Positions 17,457 to 25,194 are shown, counted from the first letter of the stretch. The stretch: DNA of 30,987 nt from a virus (IMGVR_UViG_3300046028_006108:1-30987); one strand, 5' to 3'. The notes: generated by a model from the sequence alone, not told the origin. Made by a program: numbers and translations.

Positions 17457-18971
17457 ATGGCTGGTATTTTTACACAACGTAACATAAATCAATTAAGAAC
17501 TCTTGGTGGATTACCAGGAGTTGCACCCACTTTTGTTGAATACCTTTGCGTTGCTGGTGGTGGCGGTGGTGGTACGGCTCAGCAAAATACTTATAATGCT
17601 GGTGGGGCGGGTGCTGGTGGTTTATTAACGGGCATGATTCCTGTTACGGCTGGTGCTTCTTATACAGTAACTGTTGGTGCTGGAGGCACAACTAATACTG
17701 TAGGCGTAAATTCTGTATTTGGTGCAATTACATCCAAAGGTGGTGGGTCAGGCGGTTCTGGTAGTTCAGGTGCGGTTGGTGTCAATGGTGGTTCTGGCGG
17801 TGGTGGAGCAGGTCACAATGATGTTGGCTCAAACAACGGCACAGGAATTTCAGGTCAAGGCAATAATGGTGGTTCTGGGTCAAGTTCCGCTGGTGCAGGC
17901 GTTTACGGCGGTGGTGGTGGTGGCGGCGCAGGAACAGTTGGTTTAAACGGAACACCAGGTACTGGTGGTAATGGCGCCGCTGGTATTGCATCATCAATAT
18001 CTGGAACAGTAACCATTTATGCTGGAGGTGGTGCTGGTGGAGCATCTTCTAGTCCTGCTGGTACGGGTGGCGCTGGTGGCGGGGGTAATGGTAACGCTGG
18101 TGCTGTTGGTTCTCCCGGTACAGTCAATACAGGTGGTGGAGGAGGCGGTGGTTCTGGGATTGGAGGAAGTTTTGCTGGTGGCACAGGCGGCGCAGGCTGC
18201 GTAGTAGTCAGATATCCTGGCACAACTCAGTTTTACACCGGTGGTAGTGTTTACACAATAGGTGGATATGTTGTACATCGGTTTCTGTCATCAGGTACTT
18301 TAACACCAACAACGCCAACTCCAGCCACAGTAGCTCCTTCAGTTATTGGCCAAGCATTCCAAGGCGGATTCTACGCTGGCATGATTGCGGCTAACGGTAG
18401 TGGATTTCCTACGCACTATTTGGTTGTTGCGCCAAAGGCATCTGGTGAATCATCAAAACAATGGAAAAATGCTACAACTGATACACCCAACGCAGACAGC
18501 TTTATTGATGGGCCACAAAACACGGCAGACATGGTTGCTGACGGAAACTCTACTGTTTACCCTGCGGCTCATTTCTGCAATGATTTGGTTATAGGCGGAT
18601 ACTCAGATTGGTATATGCCAGCACGAAACGAATTGGAAGTTTGCTATTACTTTTTAAAGAATGGAACTCAAAATAATTATATAGCGTCTGGAAATAAAGG
18701 AAATAATCCAAATGCAGTATTTCCAGAACCTATTTCTACGAATTACACAACCACTGTACCAGCGCAAACTACCGCAACGGCGTTTCAAGTTGGAAATTCT
18801 GAAGCGTTTCAAGATACGACTTATTGGAGTAGTACAGGGATGGGACACACTTATCCGGGAACCGACAATGCTTGGGGCCAACTTTTTTTCTCGGGTCAAC
18901 TAGGCGACCAAACAACATTTGGCAAGACAACTTCATATGTGGCTCGTGCAGTTAGAAGGGTGGCAATATGA
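17457..18971 (+). CDS. Glycine-rich adhesin 2 with Lcl/DUF1566-like lectin-fold domain
   Basis: This is a 504-aa protein with ribosome binding site AAGGTGAATA. N-terminal tag AGIFTQRNINQLRTLGG; scaffold VEYLCVAGGGGGG at 27-39; polyglycine and loops to ~254 (VVVRYPG). After the usual SGTLT point a Thr/Pro linker (TPTTPTPATVAP, 282-293) leads into a second domain, ~298-504. This has SDWYMPARNELEVCYYFL at 383-400, YWSST at 456-460, AWGQLFF, and VARAVRRV at the end, the pattern of Lcl/DUF1566 domains, which have a C-type-lectin-like fold. The phage probably uses it for receptor binding. Its stop overlaps the next start (ATGA). The Lcl call is fairly firm from motifs; the ligand is unknown. Confidence 0.78.
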   Translation: MAGIFTQRNINQLRTLGGLPGVAPTFVEYLCVAGGGGGGTAQQNTYNAGGAGAGGLLTGMIPVTAGASYTVTVGAGGTTNTVGVNSVFGAITSKGGGSGGSGSSGAVGVNGGSGGGGAGHNDVGSNNGTGISGQGNNGGSGSSSAGAGVYGGGGGGGAGTVGLNGTPGTGGNGAAGIASSISGTVTIYAGGGAGGASSSPAGTGGAGGGGNGNAGAVGSPGTVNTGGGGGGGSGIGGSFAGGTGGAGCVVVRYPGTTQFYTGGSVYTIGGYVVHRFLSSGTLTPTTPTPATVAPSVIGQAFQGGFYAGMIAANGSGFPTHYLVVAPKASGESSKQWKNATTDTPNADSFIDGPQNTADMVADGNSTVYPAAHFCNDLVIGGYSDWYMPARNELEVCYYFLKNGTQNNYIASGNKGNNPNAVFPEPISTNYTTTVPAQTTATAFQVGNSEAFQDTTYWSSTGMGHTYPGTDNAWGQLFFSGQLGDQTTFGKTTSYVARAVRRVAI

Positions 18972-19366
18972 AAATAGTAATTACAAACATTGACGCTGAT
19001 ACAGGTATTCTTTGCACAGCAGAGCCTATGCGTACAGGGCCAGCGTTTCCCAATGTCAAAGGCTTTCAGTGGATTTGGCAAGATGAATCAAATTGGCCTG
19101 TAGCTACCATAGGCGGTGTGTATCAAACAGCACCAAAGTATTACGGAACTTGTGATGACGATGCAGACACAAGCCTCGTTGGTGTATTGGGTGTATTGAG
19201 TGATGCTGAATATGCCACACTAAAGACAGCAGAACATCAAGCCCGCAAGCCTTTCCCAAGTTGGATTGGCAACGAAGAAACAATGACATGGCAAGCTCCA
19301 GTAGCTAGACCTAACGGGTTATATCGGTGGGATGAAGCAACAATTTCGTGGATAAACTATGAGTAA
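18968..19366 (+). CDS. Unknown fibre-associated protein with KNYAGIG-family C-terminal module
   Basis: This 132-aa protein overlaps the previous gene by four bases and the next by eight. The N-terminal ~95 residues (MKIVITNIDADTGILCTAEP, then GFQWIWQDESNWPVATIGGV) are not recognised. The last ~37 residues (FPSWIGNEETMTWQAPV, then LYRWDEATISW) match the end of the protein at 29484 (ASWVLNENTCLWAAPV, YRWDEPTTSW). The shared tail with a different front suggests domain swapping. The gene is embedded between two adhesin genes, so a role as fibre-tip accessory or assembly factor is inferred. No catalytic motif is visible. Confidence 0.6.
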   Translation: MKIVITNIDADTGILCTAEPMRTGPAFPNVKGFQWIWQDESNWPVATIGGVYQTAPKYYGTCDDDADTSLVGVLGVLSDAEYATLKTAEHQARKPFPSWIGNEETMTWQAPVARPNGLYRWDEATISWINYE

Positions 19367-20201
19367 ATATCTTGGCGGTCTTGTGACTGCAACAATTAAT
19401 CCACTAGGTAAGAAACCAACTGAAGTTGAATACTTAGTGGTAGCTGGTGGTGGTGGCGGAGGAAATATTACTCCAAGTGCCGCACAAGGCGGAGGAGGCG
19501 GAGCTGGAGGCCTTCTATCTGCGGCAGGTTTTGCTGTAGCGGCAGGTTTTGCTTTGACCATTACTGTAGGCGCTGGCGGTTCCGCAGAAACATCTGGTGG
19601 TAATTCTGCTTTTTCTAATATCACTACTTTTGGTGGTGGTTATGGTAGGGATAGGGATTATGCTGGCGTTGCTGGTGGTTCTGGCGGTGGTGCGGGTGAT
19701 AGCACTTCGGGAACCGTATCTGGCGGCGCAGGTACATCGGGTCAAGGTTTTGCTGGCGGTAATGCAGTATACCCTGGCTCTGGAAACACAGGCGGTGGTG
19801 GAGGTGGTGGCTCTGGCTCTGTTGGTGGAAATGCAACTGTAGGTGCTGTGGCGGGAACCGCTGGAGCAGGTACTTGTTCAACCATTACAGGACAAAGAGT
19901 TTTTTATGCTGGTGGTGGTGGCGCATCAGGTTATCCAGTTGGTGGTTTAGGAAATTCTGGCGGTGGTACTGGTGCGGTGTTCAACTTACTTCCAGCCACT
20001 CCTGCATTATCAAATTCTGGTAGTGGTGGAGGCGGCGGATCATCACCTTATCCGCCTACTGCTGGCGGCTCTGGTATTGTAATTATCCGCTACCCACAAA
20101 CACTTTCTCCTCCAGCAGCAGTTACGGGAAATGTACAGATTGGTTATGCTGCAGGATATCAAATATATACTTGGACTTCTTCAGGTACAGTTACATTTTA
20201 A
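19359..20201 (+). CDS. Glycine-rich tail adhesin 3 (YLGG tag)
   Basis: The product is 280 aa and overlaps the upstream gene by eight bases, with no strong ribosome binding site, so reinitiation is likely. Tag MSKYLGGLVT; scaffold VEYLVVAGGGGGG at 23-35; variable loop NITPSAAQ; then GGGGGAGGLL. Charged loops (YGRDRDYAGV) and Pro/Tyr loops (SSPYPPTAGG) interrupt the glycine runs. GIVIIRYP (~239-246) and the end YQIYTWTSSGTVTF match adhesin 1. It forms a YLGG-then-GIxT pair with the next gene, like 16582 and 17457. The role inferred is polyglycine adhesin at the distal fibre. Confidence 0.74.
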   Translation: MSKYLGGLVTATINPLGKKPTEVEYLVVAGGGGGGNITPSAAQGGGGGAGGLLSAAGFAVAAGFALTITVGAGGSAETSGGNSAFSNITTFGGGYGRDRDYAGVAGGSGGGAGDSTSGTVSGGAGTSGQGFAGGNAVYPGSGNTGGGGGGGSGSVGGNATVGAVAGTAGAGTCSTITGQRVFYAGGGGASGYPVGGLGNSGGGTGAVFNLLPATPALSNSGSGGGGGSSPYPPTAGGSGIVIIRYPQTLSPPAAVTGNVQIGYAAGYQIYTWTSSGTVTF

Positions 20202-20207
20202 ATTACA

Positions 20208-21083
20208 ATGACTAAACACTCAGGCATCTTTAGACAATCAGACGTAGGTCAAGCAATAGCTGATAACAATTGGGTTGGCACTGCACCACCTAGTATTGAG
20301 TACCTTGTTGTTGCAGGAGGTGGCGGTGGTGGGCAAGGAAATGGTGGGTCAGGCGGCGGTGCTGGAGGTTTGCTTGCAGGATTTTCTGGTATAACTGCTG
20401 GTTCATCCGTTACTGTCACAGTTGGTGGCGGCGGTACGGGAGGAATATTTGGCGGGGCTGCTGCAACTAACGGTAGTAACTCTGTATTTAGCATAGTGAC
20501 TGCAACAGGAGGAGGCGCCGGAGCTAGAGGCTCCAGTAGTGAAGAAGCCGCAGGTTCTGGTGGGTCAGGCGGTGGCGCTGGTAGTGGAGCCACTAAATCA
20601 GGCGCAAGCGGAATTCGTGGGCAAGGTAATAGTGGGTCTGCGGCATATTCTGGTTCGAAGTATCCTAGTGGTGGAGGAGGGGGTGCAGGAACAACAGGAA
20701 CTGATCCTGGATCAAACGCATACGACTCCGGCAACGGTGGCGGAGGTATAGCTTCTGCGATAAGTGGAACTGTAACAACTTACGCTGGTGGTGGAGGCGG
20801 TGGTGCCACAGCAGCAGGAGCACTTTCTGGAACAGGTGGAGTTGGTGGCGGCGGTGCTGGAGCTTCTCCCGGAACTACTGGAACTACTAACACTGGCGGC
20901 GGTGGTGGTGGCAACGCTGGAAATAACGCTGGTTCAGGCGGTGCTGGCGGCTCCGGTATTGTAATCATTCGCTACCCATCATACTATGCAGATCCAATTT
21001 TCACAACTGCCACAAAGACAAATAGTCCTGATGCACAATGGAAGATATTTACTTTCACATCATCTGGATCGATATCCTTCTGA
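20208..21083 (+). CDS. Glycine-rich tail adhesin 4 (GIFR tag)
   Basis: This is a 291-aa protein. N-terminus HSGIFRQSDVGQAIADNNW, related to the GIFT/GIWT/GVWT tags of other genes here; scaffold IEYLVVAGGGGGG at 30-42; loop QGNGGS; then GGGAGGLL. Further loops include RGSSSEEAAG, GSKYPSG and DPGSNAYDSG. It closes with GIVIIRYP and the end WKIFTFTSSGSISF. The glycine runs use many GGT/GGC codons, which produces a long proline-rich antisense frame that is only a shadow. A perfect TATAAATA follows immediately after the TGA stop, so this gene probably ends an upstream transcription segment. Function inferred as for the other Gly-rich adhesins. Confidence 0.74.
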   Translation: MTKHSGIFRQSDVGQAIADNNWVGTAPPSIEYLVVAGGGGGGQGNGGSGGGAGGLLAGFSGITAGSSVTVTVGGGGTGGIFGGAAATNGSNSVFSIVTATGGGAGARGSSSEEAAGSGGSGGGAGSGATKSGASGIRGQGNSGSAAYSGSKYPSGGGGGAGTTGTDPGSNAYDSGNGGGGIASAISGTVTTYAGGGGGGATAAGALSGTGGVGGGGAGASPGTTGTTNTGGGGGGNAGNNAGSGGAGGSGIVIIRYPSYYADPIFTTATKTNSPDAQWKIFTFTSSGSISF

Positions 21084-21091
21084 TATAAATA
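21084..21091 (+). promoter_or_regulatory. T4-type late promoter, perfect TATAAATA
   Basis: This is the exact T4 late octamer, located one base after the stop of the upstream gene and 26 bases before the ATG at 21118. A transcript would start near 21097 and include the AAAGAGAATAAG leader. Of the intergenic octamers in the window this is the one that matches the T4 consensus fully. Confidence 0.68.
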
Positions 21092-21117
21092 AAGAATAAC
21101 TAAAAGAGAATAAGAAA

Positions 21118-21717
21118 ATGGCACTAACAAGAGTTAACGGTAATTTAATTTCAAGTGGCACCATCACAGGTAATTTGTTTCTAAGTAACACGATTACAAG
21201 TGATAAACTTGCAAATACTGGTGTTTCTGCCGGTTCATACGGTGGTGCAACACAGATTCCAGTCATTACAGTTGGTACAGATGGTCGTGTATCATACTCA
21301 GCCAACGTAGCATTTAGTGCCGTTCCAACATTCTCAAGTGGACCATTTGCGGTTGGTAATACATCAGGTGCAATTGCTAATACGACACTAGATGTTTATG
21401 GTGGTGTTGCTATGAACGTGGTAACATTGGCAAATACAAGTAACACAGTCAACGTGGCACTTGCCAATTACTTTGTTTGTACTCCAGCAGGAACAACAAC
21501 ATTTGTATTCACAGGTGTACCAGTTTCCAGAGATAGTTCTTTCGTGATTGAGTTGACGAATGGTGGTGCATATACTGTTTCTTTCCCTTCTTCAGTAAGA
21601 TGGCCTGCAAATACGGCACCAACACTTACTTCATCAGGTAAAGACTTACTAATCTTCTCTACAGCTAATACCGGGAGCACATGGCGTGCTTCTTCTCTAA
21701 TCGGTTACACAGCATAA
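21118..21717 (+). CDS. Tail fibre stalk protein with conserved C-terminal beta domain
   Basis: This 199-aa protein lies behind a perfect late promoter octamer. Residues ~5-35 are stalk repeats (GNLISSGTITGNLFLS, NTITSDKLAN). Residues ~36-66 hold GVSAGSYGG with VITVGTDGRVSYSANVA, shared with the 15622 protein and frequent in phage tail fibres. Residues ~105-199 form a beta domain (YFVCTPAGTTTFVFTGVP, ELTNGGAYTVSFPSSVRW, then SSGKDLLIFSTANTGSTWRA) of a kind seen at the end of many phage fibres and related to the C-terminal half of the 29846 protein. It is probably a short fibre segment preceding the DUF7483-like protein. Confidence 0.7.
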   Translation: MALTRVNGNLISSGTITGNLFLSNTITSDKLANTGVSAGSYGGATQIPVITVGTDGRVSYSANVAFSAVPTFSSGPFAVGNTSGAIANTTLDVYGGVAMNVVTLANTSNTVNVALANYFVCTPAGTTTFVFTGVPVSRDSSFVIELTNGGAYTVSFPSSVRWPANTAPTLTSSGKDLLIFSTANTGSTWRASSLIGYTA

Positions 21718-21720
21718 ATT

Positions 21721-23670
21721 ATGTCAATTACAGCTAAAAGATTAATGCGTGGTGCCGGCGGCGCCGGTGCTCCAGAAAAATATATTGAAAATTTGTTTAG
21801 CACATTTCTTTATACAGGTACAGGTACAGGTTATGCTGGCAATGAACAAAATATTATTAATGGAATTGATGTTTCTGGTAAAGGTGCTCTTATTTGGATT
21901 AAAGCAAGAGAGTCAACAGCCGCATACAACTCATATTGGAATCGGCATCAGTTATATGATACCAATAGAGGTATCACTTTTGCTTTAAATAGTAATACTA
22001 CTGATGCTCATGGCGATACAACAGATTCCATGAGCACTAGAGCAGACGGGTTTAGATTAGCAAGTGGTGGTTCTTACTATCAGCAAAATTTTTCAGGAGT
22101 TAAATATGTCTCCTGGACATTCCGCCAGGAACCAAAGTTCTTTGATATTGTGACTTATACGGGAACAGGTTCTGACCGTACTGTTGCCCATAGTCTTGGT
22201 TCTACTGTAGGTTGCATTTTTATTAAAGCTGTTTCAGGAACTGGAGCGGGTGATGAAGGGTGGCGTGTTTATCACAGGTCACAAGGTGCTACAAAATATG
22301 CAATGCTTCAATCAACTAATGCTTTTGCAACAGCTTCATCTGTTTGGAATAATACCGAACCCACATCATCTAATTTTACAGTTGGAACTGATACTGGTGT
22401 TAATGGCAGTGGTCTTACTTTTGTGGCATATATATTCGCCCATGACGCAGGAGGCTTTGGCCTAACTGGTACAGACAATGTGATTTCGTGTGGAACATAC
22501 ACAGGAACAGGCTCACCACTTGATGTAACTTTAGGCTATGAACCACAATGGCTTCTTGTTAAAAAAACAAGTGCTACAGGAGATTGGATTTTAATGGACA
22601 CCATGCGTGGTATGTCCATGACCACGTCTCAATGGTTATATCCAAATGCCGCAACTATTGAAGATGCTTCTGGCACTCAATTAAACCCAACTGCTACAGG
22701 ATTTACTGTTACATCTACAGGCTCAGGTTTAAATGGTGGCGGTGCTACCTACATCTACATAGCCATTCGCAGAGGCCCGATGAAAGTGCCTACTGTGGGT
22801 ACAAGTGTGTTTAGTCCTGAAGTGCAGACACCAGGTGGCGGTTTTTTCACAGCGGCGGCTAATAGTGGCTTCCCAATTGATTGGTTGCCAACAAGACAAA
22901 AAGGTGTTGTAACTGATTGGTATCAGACAAGTCGGTTAACTAACAACTATATGTCGCCAAATACAACTGCGACGGAAGCGGCTTACACATACGGTTTTGA
23001 TTTAATGCAAGGCGTTAGGGCCGAATGGTCTACTAACACAACTGTTTCATATGCATTTCGGCGTGCTCCAGGCTTCTTTGATGTTGTAGCTTACACAGGA
23101 ACTGGAGCAGGCGGCCGAGTTTTAAATCATAATTTAGGCGTTGCGCCAGAGCTCATGATATTTAAAAGTAGGGCATCAACAAGTGACAATAACTGGAGCA
23201 TCCAGTGTGCTTTTGGACCTTCAGGCAAAGTGTATAACCTTAATGGTACTGGCAACTATAACGGCACTCTTGCAACTTCGTTGAGTGCATCAAGCATAAC
23301 ACTAAGCGATAACACAACAAACAATACTGTGGCTTACGTTGCGTATTTATTTGCAACTTGTCCTGGCGTTTCCAAAGTAGGTTCATACGCAGGCTCAGCT
23401 TCAGCAGTTCAAGTTGACTGTGGTTTTACAACAGGGGCGAGATTTGTTCTTATCAAGTATGCGGACGGAACTGGTGGTTGGATTGTATTTGACTCAGCCC
23501 GTGGCATCATTTCAGGAAATGACCCCTACTTAGAATTTAACAACACAAACGCAGAAATTACATCAGAAGATTACATTGACCCATACAGCGCAGGGTTTGA
23601 GATTTCGGCTGCTGCGCCGGGCGTACTCAATGGTATCAATCGTACATTCATATTTTTGGCAATAGCATAA
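21721..23670 (+). CDS. DUF7483-like repeat virion protein
   Basis: This 649-aa protein is made of about six related units of ~95-105 residues, near 30-135, 140-240, 255-350, 375-460, 460-555 and 560-649. Each unit combines a YTGTG start (DIVTYTGTGSDRTVAHSLG, SCGTYTGTGSPLDVTLGYEP, DVVAYTGTGAGGRVLNHNLG), a W-rich central part (GWRVYHRSQGATKY, GDWILMDTMRGM, GGWIVFDSARG) and an end strand such as TFVAYIFA, YIYIAIRR, AYVAYLFA or TFIFLAIA. This resembles the DUF7483 family of marine phage tail proteins, possibly a jelly-roll carbohydrate-binding repeat. The name is from memory. The N-terminus has a small GAGGAGA stretch. The stop lies in a CATAAATA octamer. Confidence 0.7.
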   Translation: MSITAKRLMRGAGGAGAPEKYIENLFSTFLYTGTGTGYAGNEQNIINGIDVSGKGALIWIKARESTAAYNSYWNRHQLYDTNRGITFALNSNTTDAHGDTTDSMSTRADGFRLASGGSYYQQNFSGVKYVSWTFRQEPKFFDIVTYTGTGSDRTVAHSLGSTVGCIFIKAVSGTGAGDEGWRVYHRSQGATKYAMLQSTNAFATASSVWNNTEPTSSNFTVGTDTGVNGSGLTFVAYIFAHDAGGFGLTGTDNVISCGTYTGTGSPLDVTLGYEPQWLLVKKTSATGDWILMDTMRGMSMTTSQWLYPNAATIEDASGTQLNPTATGFTVTSTGSGLNGGGATYIYIAIRRGPMKVPTVGTSVFSPEVQTPGGGFFTAAANSGFPIDWLPTRQKGVVTDWYQTSRLTNNYMSPNTTATEAAYTYGFDLMQGVRAEWSTNTTVSYAFRRAPGFFDVVAYTGTGAGGRVLNHNLGVAPELMIFKSRASTSDNNWSIQCAFGPSGKVYNLNGTGNYNGTLATSLSASSITLSDNTTNNTVAYVAYLFATCPGVSKVGSYAGSASAVQVDCGFTTGARFVLIKYADGTGGWIVFDSARGIISGNDPYLEFNNTNAEITSEDYIDPYSAGFEISAAAPGVLNGINRTFIFLAIA

Positions 23671-23673
23671 ATA
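23666..23673 (+). promoter_or_regulatory. T4-late-type promoter CATAAATA
   Basis: The octamer overlaps the TAA of the upstream gene. A transcript would start near 23679, at the left arm of the hairpin at 23678-23698, and reach an AAGGTATTATAA ribosome binding site before the ATG at 23722. It matches the T4 late consensus at seven of eight positions. Confidence 0.55.
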
Positions 23674-23677
23674 AACA

Positions 23678-23698
23678 GTTAGAGATTTTCAATCTAAC
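23678..23698 (+). other. Small hairpin in the 5' leader
   Basis: GTTAGA (23678-23683) and TCTAAC (23693-23698) are perfect reverse complements around a nine-base loop. No T-run follows, so it is not a classical terminator. It would form the very 5' end of an RNA started from the octamer at 23666, where such a stem could protect the transcript. Confidence 0.35.
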
Positions 23699-23721
23699 AA
23701 CCGAATATCAAGGTATTATAA

Positions 23722-24225
23722 ATGGCAAATTTTAGAATCAGAGAAACAGGTGAAGTTGTTTCACAAGGCGAGCTCCGCCGTAGGCATTGGAATACATCAT
23801 TTCCAGCCGTATGGGACCAAGGTGTATTTGAACATATTGGTATTGACCCAATCTTTGCAGCACCACAACCAACAAATACTGACCCACTTAAAACAATTCG
23901 TCAGAATGGTGTTGTACAAGATAGTAATGGAAATTGGATTGAAAATTGGGAAGTTGCTGATTTGTTCGCAGACACCACAGTTGAAGGTGTTACAACAACT
24001 AAAGCTCAACATGAAGAAACTTATATTACTGCTCGCAATGCAACTCAATGGGTCGCAATCCGTTCAGACAGAGATAATCTTTTGAAAGAAACTGATTGGG
24101 TTTCTATTCGTGCCGCTGATACTGCCACTCCAATGTCAGCCGAATGGTCAGCATATCGTCAGGCATTAAGGGATGTTACAACTCAAACCGATCCTTTTAG
24201 TATTACTTGGCCAACCAAACCCTAA
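23722..24225 (+). CDS. Tail assembly chaperone-like protein (Phage_TAC type)
   Basis: This is a 167-aa protein with ribosome binding site AAGGTATT. The last ~65 residues follow the pattern of phage tail assembly chaperone proteins: IRSDRDNLLKETDWVSI, then EWSAYRQALRDVTTQ and DPFSITWPTKP. In the family, R.RD.LL..TDW....D...W..YRQALRD......P....WP is typical. The N-terminal ~90 residues (FRIRETGEVVSQGELRRRHW, then FEHIGIDPIFAAPQP) resemble the front part seen in several marine phage proteins of this type. Such proteins are thought to assist folding or attachment of tail fibres. Here it sits between a DUF7483-like virion protein and a YLGN stalk gene and has its own late-promoter-like octamer. 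Cytoplasmic; not obviously a virion component. Confidence 0.72.
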   Translation: MANFRIRETGEVVSQGELRRRHWNTSFPAVWDQGVFEHIGIDPIFAAPQPTNTDPLKTIRQNGVVQDSNGNWIENWEVADLFADTTVEGVTTTKAQHEETYITARNATQWVAIRSDRDNLLKETDWVSIRAADTATPMSAEWSAYRQALRDVTTQTDPFSITWPTKP

Positions 24226-24231
24226 TAAATA
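24224..24231 (+). promoter_or_regulatory. T4-late-type promoter AATAAATA
   Basis: The octamer overlaps the stop codon of the 23722 gene. The inferred start near 24237 leaves a leader of about 17 bases containing AAAGGATAAT before the TTG start at 24254. Seven of eight positions match the T4 late consensus. Confidence 0.5.
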
Positions 24232-24253
24232 GATAATATAAAAGGATAATAAA

Positions 24254-24814
24254 TTGGCCTACCTAGGAAATCAACCCACATCATCGACCTTTGCTATTGA
24301 CTCCTTCAATGGTGACAATAGCACAGTCAACTTCACCTTGCGTGAAGCACCATTAGCTACTTCTTCGATTCTAATATTCGTTGGTGGTATTCGCCAGCAT
24401 ACAGATACATATTCGGTATCTAGTACAACACTTACTTTCTCAGAAGCACCGCCAACAGGCACAAATAACATTCAAGTATTGTTCCTTGGAATTGGTGCTA
24501 GTCCACATATTCCATCAGATTTTTCTGTATCCGCAGTTAAGATTCAGACTAATGCTATTACTGGTGACAAGATTGCACCAACAACAATTACATCCAATCT
24601 AATTGCATCAGCAACTATTACTGGTGATAAAATCGGTCTTACAGCTATTACATCTAATTTGATTGCATCAGCTGCTATTACAGGCGACAAGATTGGCCTG
24701 ACAGCAATCAACGCAAATAACATCGTTGACGCAACAATTACAAACGCAAAACTTGCCACACCCGGCGCAACAACAGGAAAGGCAATAGCTATGTCTATTG
24801 TATTCGGAGGATAA
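24254..24814 (+). CDS. YLGN-type tail fibre stalk protein, second copy (TTG start)
   Basis: The product is 186 aa. The start is TTG at 24254: AAAGGATAAT lies at good spacing and translation from there gives the expected AYLGNQPTS tag, while no ATG lies between the upstream stop and this tag. Residues ~15-80 are a fibre beta-domain (FNGDNSTVNFTLREAP, then GGIRQHTDTYSV, then LTFSEAPPTGTNNIQVLF). Residues 101-160 are three 20-aa repeats built on ITGDKI...ITSNLIASA. The end is SIVFGG. It is the paralogue of the 15622 protein and has the same neighbours downstream (small beta protein, Gly-rich protein). Inferred role: connector and shaft for the adhesin encoded next. Confidence 0.73.
   Translation: MAYLGNQPTSSTFAIDSFNGDNSTVNFTLREAPLATSSILIFVGGIRQHTDTYSVSSTTLTFSEAPPTGTNNIQVLFLGIGASPHIPSDFSVSAVKIQTNAITGDKIAPTTITSNLIASATITGDKIGLTAITSNLIASAAITGDKIGLTAINANNIVDATITNAKLATPGATTGKAIAMSIVFGG
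24554..24733 (+). repeat. Three tandem 60-base stalk repeats
   Basis: The units at 24554-24613, 24614-24673 and 24674-24733 each encode 20 residues beginning A/T-ITGDKI. The first two end ITSNLIASA and the third ends INANNIVDA. A partial fourth unit (TITNAKL) follows. Synonymous differences between copies show they are not brand new. Confidence 0.85.
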
Positions 24815-24819
24815 ACTAA

Positions 24820-25194
24820 ATGGCCGCACCAAATATTGTCAACGTAGCACTAATTAATGCTAATTCGAACACACAAATATTAACCTCAAATACTGAGATT
24901 GGTTTACTAAGTAATCCAGCTTCAAGTGGAAAAGTATATAAAGTAAATACTATTCTAGTAGCAAATAAAGACGGAGCTAATGCTATTGATGTAACTTGTA
25001 ATATATACTCAGAAGCAGCTTTAGCAGGAACTGGTTTTCCAATTGCTTTTACAATTAGTGTTCCCGCTGATGCTACTTTGATTCTTACTGATAAATCCAC
25101 ATCTTTCTATTTGGAAGAAAATCGTTCAATAGGAATTAAATCCGGATCAGCAAATGGTTTATCCGTTTTATGTTCTTGGGAAGAAATTAGTTAA
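24820..25194 (+). CDS. Small beta-rich virion protein (small beta family, member 3)
   Basis: This 124-aa protein has a strong GGAGGATAAAC ribosome binding site that overlaps the end of the previous gene. It reads as an all-beta protein: KVNTILVANKDGANAIDVTC, then ISVPADATLILTDKSTSFYL, then GLSVLCSWEEIS. The second half aligns with the 16169 protein (SIPGNSTLIVTDKS, VANSVSF..NLETIT), and the general plan with 15305. It follows a YLGN stalk gene and precedes a Gly-rich gene, repeating the order at 15622-17448. No enzyme motif is visible. A structural collar or adaptor role is inferred from position. Confidence 0.66.
   Translation: MAAPNIVNVALINANSNTQILTSNTEIGLLSNPASSGKVYKVNTILVANKDGANAIDVTCNIYSEAALAGTGFPIAFTISVPADATLILTDKSTSFYLEENRSIGIKSGSANGLSVLCSWEEIS

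Noticed and set aside
18017-18278. Antisense frames opposite the 17457 gene
   Set aside because: Same cause: they mirror glycine codon runs and have no independent support.
18800-18971. Variable region of a diversity-generating retroelement at the end of the lectin-fold domain
   Set aside because: The fold would suit it, but there is no reverse transcriptase and no second near-identical copy (template repeat) in the window. Kept only as a check in a finding.
20249-20734. Long antisense frame with proline-rich product opposite a Gly-rich gene
   Set aside because: GGT/GGC/GGA glycine codons read on the other strand give Pro/Ala/Thr-rich open frames. Similar antisense frames appear opposite every Gly-rich gene here, with no ribosome binding site or independent signal.
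21751-21770. GC-rich palindrome-like stretch near the start of the DUF7483-like gene
   Set aside because: It encodes a short Gly/Ala run; the symmetry follows from alternating GGC and GCC codons and no function is supported.
24554-24733. CRISPR-like short repeats
   Set aside because: The 60-base repeats are contiguous, in frame and encode fibre stalk units without spacers.
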